A stretch of DNA of 64,000 nucleotides, from assembly GCA_017411435.1 (NCBI GenBank), contig JAFQQD010000014.1, forward strand, positions 1 through 64,000. The letters run 5' to 3'. The translations under genes were made by a program, and so were the position numbers. Of the stretch, positions 48,093 through 57,899 are shown piece after piece (the stretch's first letter is position 1; the number at the start of each line of letters is the position of its first letter). This stretch comes from Clostridia bacterium. Lineage in GTDB: Bacteria; Bacillota; Clostridia; UMGS1883. The notes beneath the pieces are model-generated. The model saw only the letters and a program-made list of their open reading frames with translations. It made no database searches and was not told where the DNA came from.

Positions 48093-48935
48093 ATGAGAGT
48101 ACTAATGATAGGCGCCCATCAGGACGATAATGAGTTTGAATCAGGAGGACTTGCCTCAAAACTTATTAAAAACGGACATACCGTACAGTTTTTGAGTATG
48201 TGCAACGGTTGCGGAGGGCATCATAAATTAAGCCCGAAGAAGATATCAAAGCGCAGAGCAAAAGAATCTGCCGAGGTTGCAAAGCTTCTTGGTATAAAGT
48301 ATGATATTTGGAATAACAATGACTGTAATCTTGTTGCAGATCTTAAAACAAGAAAGCGCACAATACGCTATATAAGAGAGTTTAATCCTGATCTTATTAT
48401 AACTCACAGAACTGTTGACTATATGCCCGACCATCGTGCGACTGCACAGCTTGTGCAGGATGCATCATATCTGCTCACTGTCCCCAATGAATGTGCAGAT
48501 GTGCCGGCAATGCGCTTTATGCCCGTTATCATGTGCAGTGAGGACAAATTTACAAATCCGGTATTCAGACCCGACTTAGTTGTTGATATTGATAGTGAAG
48601 TGGATGTCAAGCTCCAGATTGCAAATATCAATGTGTCTCAGGTTTATGAGTGGCTTCCTTATACATATGGTGAAGAAGTTCCCGAGGGTAAGGAGGAGCG
48701 CTTCCGTTGGCTTTGCGGTATGGAAGTAACATCTGATACAACAGATGAAGAAATTATGTCAGCAGGCAGAGGTTATGCTATTCGCTATGCAAAGCCTGCA
48801 GCTCGCCACAGACAAAGGCTCATTGAACTTTACGGCGAAGAGCGAGGCAGCAAAATCCGTTTTGCTGAGGCTTATGAGATAAGCGAATACGGAAGCCCAA
48901 TGACAGAAGAAATGAGAAAAGAATTGCTTAAGTAG
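48093..48935 (+). CDS. PIG-L family deacetylase
   Basis: The 280-residue LmbE-like zinc enzyme removes acetyl groups from N-acetyl sugars or related amides. Zinc motif AHQDD lies at residues about 8-12, with the second part HRTVDYMPDHRATAQLV. The start at 48093 has AAAGGAG upstream; an ATG at 48075 is part of the ribosome site. No signal peptide, so it is cytoplasmic. The next gene is a MATE exporter 10 bp away. The substrate is unknown. Confidence 0.87.
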   Translation: MRVLMIGAHQDDNEFESGGLASKLIKNGHTVQFLSMCNGCGGHHKLSPKKISKRRAKESAEVAKLLGIKYDIWNNNDCNLVADLKTRKRTIRYIREFNPDLIITHRTVDYMPDHRATAQLVQDASYLLTVPNECADVPAMRFMPVIMCSEDKFTNPVFRPDLVVDIDSEVDVKLQIANINVSQVYEWLPYTYGEEVPEGKEERFRWLCGMEVTSDTTDEEIMSAGRGYAIRYAKPAARHRQRLIELYGEERGSKIRFAEAYEISEYGSPMTEEMRKELLK

Positions 48936-48945
48936 AGGGAAAATT

Positions 48946-50319
48946 ATGCTGAAGAAATGGTTTGGACCAACCGATATGACAACAGGAAGTCCATGGAAAA
49001 AGATACTGATGTTTACAATGCCGATGATTATCGGAAACATTGCTCAGCAGCTTTACAGCACTGTTGACAGTATTGTTGTAGGAAAATATGTAGGCGATAA
49101 TGCACTTGCCGCAGTGGGTAGCTCTATGCCAATTCTTAATATGCTTCTGGTACTTTTTATCGGTATATCAGTAGGCGCAAATATTATGGCGGCACAGTAT
49201 TTCGGTGCACAAAGCCGTGAGAAGCTCTCACACGCTATCGGTACTTGTATTACTGTTACTGCGATTGCGTGTGTTGCGCTCATAATTGTGGCAACACCTT
49301 TTATAAGGCCGATACTTATTGCATTAAATACGCCCGACTCAATTCTTGACTGGTGTGCAGATTACCTTACAATATCTCTTGTCGGAATTGCAGGTATGGC
49401 ATACTACAATATTTTAAGTGGTATTATCCGCGGTATGGGAGATTCCGTTTCAGCACTTTTATATCTGCTTGTTGCAACTGTTGTAAATATTGTATTGGAT
49501 ATTTATTTTGTAGCAGGGCTTAATATGGGTGTAGCAGGTGTTGCACTTGCTACCGTTATTGCACAGATTATTTCCTCAGTGCTCTGCTTTATAAAGCTTT
49601 CCAGAATGAGGCAGAATTTCGATTTTGGAACAAAATATCTTGCTCCTAAGCGCATATATGTGAAAACACTAATAAAGCTTGGACTTCCGTCAGGTATTAC
49701 GCAGATGATAATGTCCTCTGCAATGATAGTTGTTCAATCTCTTACAAATCAGTTTGGTGAGCTTTTTATTGCCGCAAATGTCGTTATTATGCGTGTTGAC
49801 GGATTTGCAATGATGCCAAACCTTTCTTTCGGTACGGCGATGAGCACCTACGCGGGACAGAATGTCGGCGCAAATCGCTACGACAGGGTAAAGGAAGGCG
49901 CAAAGCAGGGACTTATTATAGCGGTTACGACTGCTACACTTATAACGATTCTTATTCTTATTTTCGGCAAGTCACTTATGCATATGTTTACCAAAACGCC
50001 CGAACTTGTGAATATGAGCTATGACCTTATGAAAATCCTCGCCGTAGGATATATCGCGATGGCAGTCACGCAAAGTCTTTCCGGAGTTATGCGCGGCGCA
50101 GGCGATACGGTAAGTCCTATGTGGATTTCGCTTATTACCACAATCGGACTTCGCGTTCCGCTGGCATATCTGATTTCCTATCTCACAAGAACGCCCGAGC
50201 TTCCTTATGGTATAAAAGAGTGTATACAGATTTCGCTCGTTACAGCCTGGATTATAGGCGCTGTTGTAACTACGATTTTCTATGTAAGAGGAAAATGGAG
50301 AAGTAAAGCAATAAAATAA
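48946..50319 (+). CDS. MATE-family efflux transporter
   Basis: The 457-residue protein has twelve membrane segments: the N-terminal MTTGSPWKKILMFTMPMIIGNIAQQLY, VVGKYVGDNALAAVG and ANIMAAQYFGA are typical for MATE carriers, and the second half repeats the pattern (SYAGQNVGANRYD-like STYAGQNVGAN). It expels cationic compounds by Na+ or H+ exchange; the compound is unknown. GAGGGA precedes the ATG. It is 14 bp upstream of the SGNH hydrolase gene. Confidence 0.92.
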   Translation: MLKKWFGPTDMTTGSPWKKILMFTMPMIIGNIAQQLYSTVDSIVVGKYVGDNALAAVGSSMPILNMLLVLFIGISVGANIMAAQYFGAQSREKLSHAIGTCITVTAIACVALIIVATPFIRPILIALNTPDSILDWCADYLTISLVGIAGMAYYNILSGIIRGMGDSVSALLYLLVATVVNIVLDIYFVAGLNMGVAGVALATVIAQIISSVLCFIKLSRMRQNFDFGTKYLAPKRIYVKTLIKLGLPSGITQMIMSSAMIVVQSLTNQFGELFIAANVVIMRVDGFAMMPNLSFGTAMSTYAGQNVGANRYDRVKEGAKQGLIIAVTTATLITILILIFGKSLMHMFTKTPELVNMSYDLMKILAVGYIAMAVTQSLSGVMRGAGDTVSPMWISLITTIGLRVPLAYLISYLTRTPELPYGIKECIQISLVTAWIIGAVVTTIFYVRGKWRSKAIK

Positions 50320-50333
50320 AAGGGGAGAAAACA

Positions 50334-51407
50334 ATGGCAAAAAGTCTTGAAGCAATTGATAAGAATTTTAAAGTAGAAAAAAAAATAAAGCGTGAAGGTG
50401 TCAAATTTTACGACATTGAGCAGGAACCTTTTGAAATACACGGTGTATACAAGGAAAATGGAAAATTCCGCCGTATGCCTGAAAAGGTCGCAATCAGCAC
50501 AAAAAATGACGGCGTAATTGCACTTCATTCAAACACTGCAGGCGGACGAATTCGTTTCCGTACTGACAGTCCCTATGTTGCAATCAGTGTAAAACTTTGC
50601 GACGCGCTTCGCGATATGGGTAAATTTTCAGTTACAGGTGCACTCGGCCTTGATATGTACGTAAATTACGGCGATGGCGAAGGAGATGTGTATCAGCACA
50701 CTTTTGTTGCTCCTCCGGATCTTGAAAACGGCTATGAATCATTAAAAGGCGAATTCAAGGATGATAATATGCGCGATATAACAGTAAACTTTCCTCTTTA
50801 CAGTGGGGTTGAAAAGCTTTATATCGGCCTTGACGAAAACGCAAATCTTGAAAAAGCCGCTCCCTATATTGATAAGAAGCCTATCGTATATTACGGCTCT
50901 TCTATCACACAGGGAGGATGCGCGTCGCGTGCAGGAAACAGTTATCAGGGCTTTATTTCAAGAAGATTTAATTGCGACTACATAAATCTGGGATTTTCGG
51001 GTAGCGCAAGGGCGGAAGATGAAATGGCGGAATATATCTCAAATCTTGATATGTCAATTTTCGTTTTTGACTATGAGCATAATGCACCTACTATTGAATA
51101 TCTCAGAGAAACTCATCAGAAGATGTTTAATAAAGTAAGAGCAAAGCACCCAGCTCTCCCCATAATCATAATGACATCTCCGCGCTATATTCAGCCTCCC
51201 CAGAGAGAAATATGGTGCGATGTCGTAAAGGAAACCTACGAAAAAGCCGTTGCTGCAGGTGACAAGAATGTTTACTTCCTTGACGGTAAAGATTTGATGG
51301 CACTGTGCAAAAACGAAGGCACGATTGACAAAACTCATCCCAATGACCTTGGCTTCTTTGCAATAGCATCTGCAGTAGGTGACATTATTGAAAAAATCTG
51401 GAAGTGA
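50334..51407 (+). CDS. SGNH/GDSL-family hydrolase
   Basis: The 357-residue two-domain protein has an N-terminal beta-sandwich (residues about 1-175) and a C-terminal SGNH hydrolase. The hydrolase shows block I YYGSSITQGG (nucleophile Ser), block II INLGFSGSA (Gly), block III FVFDYEHNAPT (Asn) and block V KTHPNDLGFFA (Asp/His pair). Such enzymes remove acetyl groups from carbohydrates. No signal peptide is seen. AAGGGGAG precedes the ATG. It is last in the EamA/PIG-L/MATE cluster. Confidence 0.87.
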   Translation: MAKSLEAIDKNFKVEKKIKREGVKFYDIEQEPFEIHGVYKENGKFRRMPEKVAISTKNDGVIALHSNTAGGRIRFRTDSPYVAISVKLCDALRDMGKFSVTGALGLDMYVNYGDGEGDVYQHTFVAPPDLENGYESLKGEFKDDNMRDITVNFPLYSGVEKLYIGLDENANLEKAAPYIDKKPIVYYGSSITQGGCASRAGNSYQGFISRRFNCDYINLGFSGSARAEDEMAEYISNLDMSIFVFDYEHNAPTIEYLRETHQKMFNKVRAKHPALPIIIMTSPRYIQPPQREIWCDVVKETYEKAVAAGDKNVYFLDGKDLMALCKNEGTIDKTHPNDLGFFAIASAVGDIIEKIWK

Positions 51408-51524
51408 TGATGGAGCAATTATCACAACTGTTTTCTACACAATGGAAAAACGGACAGAAAAGCAAGTTTTGAAGGCTTCTAGCTGTATCATAGGTTTATT
51501 ATAGTAAAAAGAGGAGATTCTATT

Positions 51525-54101
51525 ATGAAAAAGAAAATCTCATTATTGATTTGTTTAGTGATGATTATGCAGCTTTTTTCAGCAGGGTTTGCAAGTGCTG
51601 CAAAAATAGGAACAAAGACCATCACTTCAAAAGGCGCATGCGTAATGGACTTTGAAACCGGAGAGGTTTATTACGAGTTTAACGGAAATAAGGCGCGCGT
51701 TCCTGCAAGTATGACTAAAATCATGAATGTTTACTTGATTTATGAGGCACTTGAAAATGGTCTTATAACACTTGACACAGTAGTCCCCATTAGTAAAAAT
51801 GTTTATGAAAAATCCCGAAATTCTGTTTATCAGAGTGTGTTACCGCTTTACTATAATAAGACATATACAGTCGACCAGATGCTTGATGTCATCGTGGTAT
51901 ATTCAGCAAGTGGTGCTGCTGTCGCAATGGCAGAACTTCTCGGTGGCGGAAGCGAGGCGGAATTCGTAAAGAAAATGAATGCAAAAGCAACCGAGCTTGG
52001 CGTGGACGCATACTATAAGGACAGTTGCGGTATTGCAACGAACGAAATCACACCTATCGGTATGGCTAAACTTGCAAGACAGATAATAAAGGATTACCCC
52101 GATATTCTCAAAAGAAGCAGCCAGAAATCAGTAAAATTCCACGGAAATACATACAAGACTACAAATCATCTCCTTGACACATACTATTATGAAGGTGCAG
52201 ACGGACTCAAGACAGGAACAACTTCTCAGGCAGGTTACTGTTTCTGTGGTACCGCGGTAAGAAACGGCAGAAGAATGATTTCTGTAACTATGTCTTCGGC
52301 AAGTACCGGACAGAGGTTTGTAGACACTGCAACGCTTCTTGATTATGGATTTGAACAGGCAGAAAAGAGGGCGGCAGCACAACCTTCAATTGATGAAATA
52401 CTGGAAAAAAACAACAGTATCTACTATACTGATATAAGAACTTTCATTAACGAAAATGAAGTTCCTACATTCCTGTATGACGGTGTAAAAACTCATCCTG
52501 TAATTATTGCGGAAGATCTCGCAAGGTACGGATTTGATGTAACCTATGATGAGAAGGCAAAGATGCTGCTTATCAAACACAACCCAAATAAGAAACCTCA
52601 TCCGATAGATATGAGTTACTACCGTGGCAAAAACGGAGAAAAAGCATATTCAATCATTCCCGAGCGTTTAGATGTTGTAGTATCTGCAGGTGAACTTGAC
52701 TATTTCCTTACAGATGTTTACAATGTAAACGGATATATTTGCATATCTGTTGATGAACTTAAAAAAATGTATAATTTCGAGTGGAAAGACAGCGAAAGAG
52801 CATCATATATCTCTCCGGGTCAAAACAGTGCATCGTCACAAATTACAGTTTCAGGTGAAGCGCGTGCAATTCTTCCCAATGGAGAGGAGCTTACATCAGG
52901 CAGCGCATATATAATGGACTTTGAATCCGGGAAAGAGCTTTACAGTTTCAATGCGGATACTCAGAAAGCCGTTGCATCAATTGCAAAAATGATGTCAATA
53001 TATGTAATTCTCGATGCTGTTAAAAACGGCGAAATAGCACTTGATACAGTTGTTCCTATAAGTGAAAATGTTTATAATCTCTCTCGCGTGGAAGATTATA
53101 AAATGATGGTTAATCTCGAATACGATGAAGTATATACCGTTGATGAAATGATAGATATGATTATCATTGATTCTGCAGCGGCTTGTGTTACTGCAGTGGC
53201 AGAACTTATTTCTGGCAGTGAAGAAGAATTCGTAAAGAGAATGAATAAAAAAGCAGAGGAAATAGGAATCGGTTCAGTATTTTATAATGGCACAGGCGTT
53301 TGCCTTAACCCTGCAGTTGACAAGGAAAATCTCATGAGTGCACGAGAAGTTGCAATCATGACAAAGAAAATGATTGAAGATTATCCCGATGTTCTTGAAA
53401 GAACAAAGGAAGCTTCAGTAGTATTCCACGGCAAGACATATTACAACCTTAATAAGATGTTTACAGACTACTACTACGAAGGTGCAGACGGCTTCAAAAA
53501 TGGTATGACACCCGCATCAGGATACTGTATGTGCGGTACTGCAATCCGCGATGGAAAACGCGTAATAACTGTAACTCTTCCTTCAAATTCAAACGAAGCA
53601 CGCTTCACAGATACTGCAAAGATGTTTGATTACGGATTCACCGTATTGGGCGTAGAGATAACAAACGATAAAAATGAAAATCCCAATGAGCCTGTATATA
53701 AGGACGGCGAGGATGTAAAAATAAACATAGACGGAAATTATGAAATGAACTTTGCCGTTCAAAAACCTGTAATTATAGATGGCAGAGCGATGATTCCCGT
53801 TCGTGAGCTTCTTGAAACTCTTGAAAAGAAAGTGGATTGGAACGATGAAACAAAACAGGCAATAATAAGCGATGAGGCAACAACAGTTAAGCTTTCCGCA
53901 GGAAATAATATTATGATTAAGGAAGTAAAAAATCCCTTAAGCGGGGAAGTTACTTTTGAAAATGTAAAACTCGAAGTGGCACCTGTTATTGTAAATGGAA
54001 GAATCCTTCTTCCCATTCGCGCTGTAGTTGAGGCTTTTGGAATGGCAGTAATCTGGGAAGAAGATACAAGAACAATCCTTATAATCGCCGGCGTTTGCTA
54101 A
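51525..54101 (+). CDS. Tandem D-alanyl-D-alanine carboxypeptidase-like (S11) protein with copper amine oxidase N-like domain
   Basis: The 858-residue exported protein has a signal peptide (about 1-26) and two S11 domains. The first has SMTK (Ser62) and KTG (229-231); the second has SIAK (Ser485) but KNG (658-660). The SxN motif reads SAS (127-129) in the first and SAA (550-552) in the second, so its Asn is missing in both. A copper amine oxidase N-terminal-like domain lies at about 735-857, with a related segment at 300-425. It should act on peptidoglycan stem peptides or bind them. AGAGGAG precedes the ATG. Confidence 0.85.
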   Translation: MKKKISLLICLVMIMQLFSAGFASAAKIGTKTITSKGACVMDFETGEVYYEFNGNKARVPASMTKIMNVYLIYEALENGLITLDTVVPISKNVYEKSRNSVYQSVLPLYYNKTYTVDQMLDVIVVYSASGAAVAMAELLGGGSEAEFVKKMNAKATELGVDAYYKDSCGIATNEITPIGMAKLARQIIKDYPDILKRSSQKSVKFHGNTYKTTNHLLDTYYYEGADGLKTGTTSQAGYCFCGTAVRNGRRMISVTMSSASTGQRFVDTATLLDYGFEQAEKRAAAQPSIDEILEKNNSIYYTDIRTFINENEVPTFLYDGVKTHPVIIAEDLARYGFDVTYDEKAKMLLIKHNPNKKPHPIDMSYYRGKNGEKAYSIIPERLDVVVSAGELDYFLTDVYNVNGYICISVDELKKMYNFEWKDSERASYISPGQNSASSQITVSGEARAILPNGEELTSGSAYIMDFESGKELYSFNADTQKAVASIAKMMSIYVILDAVKNGEIALDTVVPISENVYNLSRVEDYKMMVNLEYDEVYTVDEMIDMIIIDSAAACVTAVAELISGSEEEFVKRMNKKAEEIGIGSVFYNGTGVCLNPAVDKENLMSAREVAIMTKKMIEDYPDVLERTKEASVVFHGKTYYNLNKMFTDYYYEGADGFKNGMTPASGYCMCGTAIRDGKRVITVTLPSNSNEARFTDTAKMFDYGFTVLGVEITNDKNENPNEPVYKDGEDVKINIDGNYEMNFAVQKPVIIDGRAMIPVRELLETLEKKVDWNDETKQAIISDEATTVKLSAGNNIMIKEVKNPLSGEVTFENVKLEVAPVIVNGRILLPIRAVVEAFGMAVIWEEDTRTILIIAGVC

Positions 54102-54208
54102 TTGATAGAAAAATCCGGAAATAATGATGTGCAATACATATTTATCACTGAGAAGTGCACAATAGCTTTGAGAGAAAAACTCTCGAATTAAAAAAAGGAG
54201 CGATAAAT

Positions 54209-54325
54209 ATGTCAGAACAGAACAAGAAAAATCAGGAGCAGAAGAATCAGAACCAGAACCAGAATCAGAAGGAAAATAAAAACGAAAAAAAGAATTCTGA
54301 AAACAACAACATTCGTTTTAACTAA
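54209..54325 (+). CDS. Small Asn/Gln/Lys/Glu-rich protein, 38 residues
   Basis: A short frame starts MSEQNKKNQEQK and ends NNNIRFN, with a run of alternating N and Q in the middle. More than four fifths of it is N, Q, K or E, and it should be unstructured. AAAGGAG lies before the ATG and a perfect terminator begins 2 bases after its stop, so it has the signs of an expressed monocistronic gene. No family is recognised. Confidence 0.65.
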   Translation: MSEQNKKNQEQKNQNQNQNQKENKNEKKNSENNNIRFN

Positions 54326-54326
54326 C

Positions 54327-54360
54327 AAAAAACGCTGTGGCAATTGCCACAGCGTTTTTT
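54327..54360 (+). terminator. Terminator of the small N/Q-rich gene
   Basis: Perfect 17-bp arms (half AAAAAACGCTGTGGCAA) meeting at AATT, with T6 at the end. Confidence 0.92.
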
Positions 54361-54387
54361 CTTAAGTATCTTGCTTTTTGATTCTTT

Positions 54388-54415
54388 TTGAGGTAAAATA
54401 ATAGTAATATATAAT
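54388..54415 (+). promoter_or_regulatory. Promoter of the phosphoglucomutase gene
   Basis: TTGAGG (54388-54393), 16 bp, TATAAT (54410-54415). Confidence 0.6.
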
Positions 54416-54448
54416 GGTACATTAAAAATATTTTATCAGAGGTGTATT

Positions 54449-56092
54449 ATGAGTTACAGAAAAGAATATGAAAAATGGCTCGCATCAGACAAGGTAACAG
54501 ACGAAATAAAGGCAGAGCTCCGCGCCCTTGACGAAAAAGAAATCGAAGACAGATTTTACAAGGAACTTGAATTCGGTACAGCAGGACTTCGCGGAATTAT
54601 GGGTGCAGGTATAAACCGTATGAATGACTATACGGTAAGACGCGTTACTCAGGGACTTGCTTTTGAAATCCTTGAATCAGGCGTGGAAAACGAGGGTGTT
54701 GTTATCGGGTACGATTCCAGAAACAACTCGGCTTCATTCGCTCTTGAATGTGCAAAGGTGCTTTGTGCCAACGGTATCAAGACATATCTTTTTGATTCTC
54801 TTCGCCCTACTCCTGAACTTTCATTTGCACTTCGCCACCTTCGTTGTGCGCGCGGTATAGTAATTACTGCAAGCCACAATCCCAAGGAATATAATGGTTA
54901 TAAGGTTTACGGAGAAGACGGCGGTCAGCTTCCTCCCGAGGTTGCAGATATAATCGTAGGATATATTGAAAAAACGGATATTTTCGAAGATATAAAAATG
55001 ACACAGACTCCCGATTACATATCTATCGGGGAGGATTTAGACCGTGCATATATTGATGCCGTTAAAGAGCAGTCGCTCGGCATCAAAATCCCCGAAGATT
55101 TCAAGGTTGTCTACACACCGCTTCACGGTAGCGGTAATAAACTTGTGCGCCGTGTTCTTGACGAAATTGGTGTAAAAAATGTTTTTGTTGTTCCCGAACA
55201 GGAAAAACCCGATGGAAATTTCCCCACCGTGAAGAGCCCCAATCCCGAAAATGCTGAGGCATTTACTCTTGCTATAGAGTACGCCAAAGAGCAAAATGCA
55301 GACATTATCTTCGGAACAGACCCTGACAGTGACAGAATCGGTGTTGTCGTAAGAAAAGCTGACGGAACTTTTGCAGTTCTCACGGGAAATCAGACAGGCG
55401 CGCTTCTTTGCGAATTTATTTTAAGAACAAAAAAGGCAGACGGAACACTTCCCAAAGAGGGTGCAGTTATAAAGACAATTGTTACAACGGAAATGATTCG
55501 TGCTATTGCCGACAGCTTTTCTATGGAAACAATTGATGTGCTTACGGGATTCAAATTTATCGGCGAGAAGATAAAAGAATTTGAGGCAGAGGGTAAGTTT
55601 GACAAATATCTCTTCGGCCTTGAAGAAAGCTATGGGTACCTCAAGGGTAGCTACGCGCGTGATAAGGATGCAGTCGTTGCATCTATGCTCGTTGCTCAGC
55701 TTGCCGCTGATCTTAAGCTTCAGGGCAAGACTCTTTATGACGGACTTATTGAGCTTTATGAAAAGTATGGATACTTCCTCGAATCCCTTGAAACAAAAAC
55801 TCTCACCGGTATTGAGGGCGTAGAACAGATTAAAGCAATTATGAAAAAATTCAGGGAAGAGAAGCTTCCTCTCGATATCGAAAAGATGCTTGACTACAGT
55901 AAAGGTGTAGACGGACTTCCCAAGAGTGATGTCCTTAAATATTTCCTCGCGGACGGAAGCTGGTTTGCAGTTCGCCCCTCAGGTACCGAGCCTAAGATTA
56001 AGTTCTACTTCGGTGTGTGCGGGAAAACTCAGGCGGAAGCCCAGGCAAAAATGGATTCTTTCAAGAAAAATGTAATGTCATTTGCCGGCTAA
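54449..56092 (+). CDS. Alpha-phosphoglucomutase/phosphomannomutase
   Basis: The 547-residue enzyme exchanges the 1- and 6-phosphates of hexoses. Opening FGTAGLRGIMGAGINRMN, phosphoserine loop TASHNP (Ser142), Mg site GTDPDSDRIG, sugar loop FGLEESYGYL and phosphate loop RPSGTEPKIKFY are all present. It matches the PgcA-type phosphoglucomutase of Firmicutes in length. AGAGGTG precedes the ATG. It supplies glucose 1-phosphate for wall polymers and glycogen. Confidence 0.94.
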   Translation: MSYRKEYEKWLASDKVTDEIKAELRALDEKEIEDRFYKELEFGTAGLRGIMGAGINRMNDYTVRRVTQGLAFEILESGVENEGVVIGYDSRNNSASFALECAKVLCANGIKTYLFDSLRPTPELSFALRHLRCARGIVITASHNPKEYNGYKVYGEDGGQLPPEVADIIVGYIEKTDIFEDIKMTQTPDYISIGEDLDRAYIDAVKEQSLGIKIPEDFKVVYTPLHGSGNKLVRRVLDEIGVKNVFVVPEQEKPDGNFPTVKSPNPENAEAFTLAIEYAKEQNADIIFGTDPDSDRIGVVVRKADGTFAVLTGNQTGALLCEFILRTKKADGTLPKEGAVIKTIVTTEMIRAIADSFSMETIDVLTGFKFIGEKIKEFEAEGKFDKYLFGLEESYGYLKGSYARDKDAVVASMLVAQLAADLKLQGKTLYDGLIELYEKYGYFLESLETKTLTGIEGVEQIKAIMKKFREEKLPLDIEKMLDYSKGVDGLPKSDVLKYFLADGSWFAVRPSGTEPKIKFYFGVCGKTQAEAQAKMDSFKKNVMSFAG

Positions 56093-56107
56093 TATGGAGA
56101 TGAACTA

Positions 56108-57898
56108 ATGAGAAAAATATTTTCAGTATTACTTATCCTTGCGATGTTGATGTCTTGCATACCGGCAGGAGCATACTATTCGTACGGGAAAGACCTTGAC
56201 TTTACTGATATGGACTACACCCATTGGGGCTACTACTATATAAAAGACTGCGTGAATAGCGGAATAATGAAGGGCACGAGTGATACTACTTTCTCTCCCG
56301 ATTCCACAATAAGCGTTGCGGAAATTATTACCATTGCAGTAAGGCTTGCAGGAATAAAAACCGTATCTTCAGGAGAAAACTGGTATGACGGAGCGGTAAA
56401 CGCAGCTGTTCATAGCGGCATTATAAAAGAAGGTCAGTTTGACAGCTTTACAAGAGAGGCAAGCCGTGCCGAGGTTGCAGGTATGCTTGGCGTAGTAAAG
56501 CCTGAAAGCTCATACAAAGCCATAAACAATATATATGCAATATATGATGTCAATGAAATGACACCATATTGCGGTGAAATATATAAACTCTACCGCGCAG
56601 GAATACTGACAGGCAGCGGAAATAGTGCTGCTTTCAAGCCTTATGAAAATATAACCCGTGCAGAGACTGCGGCACTTGTAGCAAGACTTCTTGACGAAGG
56701 TCAGCGCAGAAACTTTACCATTGTTGAAAGCCCTTCTGACTATACGGTTAAGACCACAGACAAGAGGCTCAACATCGGCGGAGTATACGGTTACGGAATA
56801 GTTGAAATCGGCGGAAAGTATTTTATAATGCCTGAACTTTTCAAGGCTACTCATGGAGAAGTTAACGGCAGAATTTTAACTTTCAACAAAGAAAGCAAGG
56901 ATTATTATCTTGACATTAAGAAAGGCTATCCCGATGATGTTGCTTATGCAATTGACTATTCCTTTGCAATGCCGTCAGGACTTGTAATGGGAACTGCAGA
57001 GCTTGCCCCCGAAATACTTTATTTCAACTACAAAACGGCGTGTTATAACAGCCTTTATACAATTGACGGTAAATTCCATCTGGTAAGCCTTGAGGCAATA
57101 GGCGCATATGAAGAAGGAAACGATTTTGTACTGCCTGTAGAAAGATACGCATCAGTTATACATAAGGAAGTAGATATGGTGGGAAATGCTCTTGCATCTC
57201 TTCAGCGCGCAAATGCAAAGGATACCGCCCGTGCAATACATGACTATATCGTAAACACCATCACTTATGACCCGACAGTTATGGCGTATTCAGGAATAAC
57301 GCAGGCAAAACTTGACGAGGTGCAGTCAGCAAAAGAATCCGCAGAGGCAACATATAATTTTGATAACAATATAACCCTTGCTTCAAAATACGGAGTTTGC
57401 CATAATTACGCACTTCTTATTAATGAAATGTATTTACGAAGCGGAATTCCCTGCTTTTATGTAGCGGGCGAAACATCAGGCAGCTACGGACTTGAAGGCC
57501 ATGCGTGGAATATGGTATATGTAAACGGAGAGTGGCTCTTTGTTGATTCTACTTGGGATGACCCCGTATCAAAAAAGCCCCAGCTCAGCCATTCTTACTT
57601 TTTAGTTGGCGTGGAGACTATGGCAAGAAGCCGTATATGGGACGGCTATCCCATGCCAGAAGAATATGACCCCGAATGGGAAAAAATTGACCCCAATAAT
57701 ATAACAAGTGCAGATATGTACAGAAAATGCCTTGTAGCACAGATTGCAATGGGTAAAACAAACTTCAGCCTTCGTCCTGTGAAATCGGGCGCCTACGGCG
57801 GAAATATGAGTGCGTATTTGTATTCGGAAAGCTATTTCTGGTCGATGAGCTGTCGCTACAACAGTAAAACAGGCGCATATGATTATGTGGTTGAGTGA
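56108..57898 (+). CDS. SLH-domain protein with transglutaminase-like domain
   Basis: The 596-residue surface protein has a signal peptide (1 to about 22) and then three SLH repeats (about 30-195; TDMDYTHWGYYYIKDCVNSG, FTREASRAEVAGML, ITRAETAALVARLL). A linker leads to a transglutaminase-like domain at about 365-490 with the complete triad Cys431, His465 and Asp480. SLH repeats tether it to wall polymer; the catalytic domain may be a protease or crosslinking enzyme at the surface. It follows the phosphoglucomutase gene by 15 bp and precedes trmO by 1 bp. Confidence 0.9.
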   Translation: MRKIFSVLLILAMLMSCIPAGAYYSYGKDLDFTDMDYTHWGYYYIKDCVNSGIMKGTSDTTFSPDSTISVAEIITIAVRLAGIKTVSSGENWYDGAVNAAVHSGIIKEGQFDSFTREASRAEVAGMLGVVKPESSYKAINNIYAIYDVNEMTPYCGEIYKLYRAGILTGSGNSAAFKPYENITRAETAALVARLLDEGQRRNFTIVESPSDYTVKTTDKRLNIGGVYGYGIVEIGGKYFIMPELFKATHGEVNGRILTFNKESKDYYLDIKKGYPDDVAYAIDYSFAMPSGLVMGTAELAPEILYFNYKTACYNSLYTIDGKFHLVSLEAIGAYEEGNDFVLPVERYASVIHKEVDMVGNALASLQRANAKDTARAIHDYIVNTITYDPTVMAYSGITQAKLDEVQSAKESAEATYNFDNNITLASKYGVCHNYALLINEMYLRSGIPCFYVAGETSGSYGLEGHAWNMVYVNGEWLFVDSTWDDPVSKKPQLSHSYFLVGVETMARSRIWDGYPMPEEYDPEWEKIDPNNITSADMYRKCLVAQIAMGKTNFSLRPVKSGAYGGNMSAYLYSESYFWSMSCRYNSKTGAYDYVVE

Positions 57899-57899
57899 T

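Noticed and set aside
51410-51472. 20-codon frame between the SGNH and S11 genes
   Set aside because: Too short, with no ribosome site or terminator of its own.
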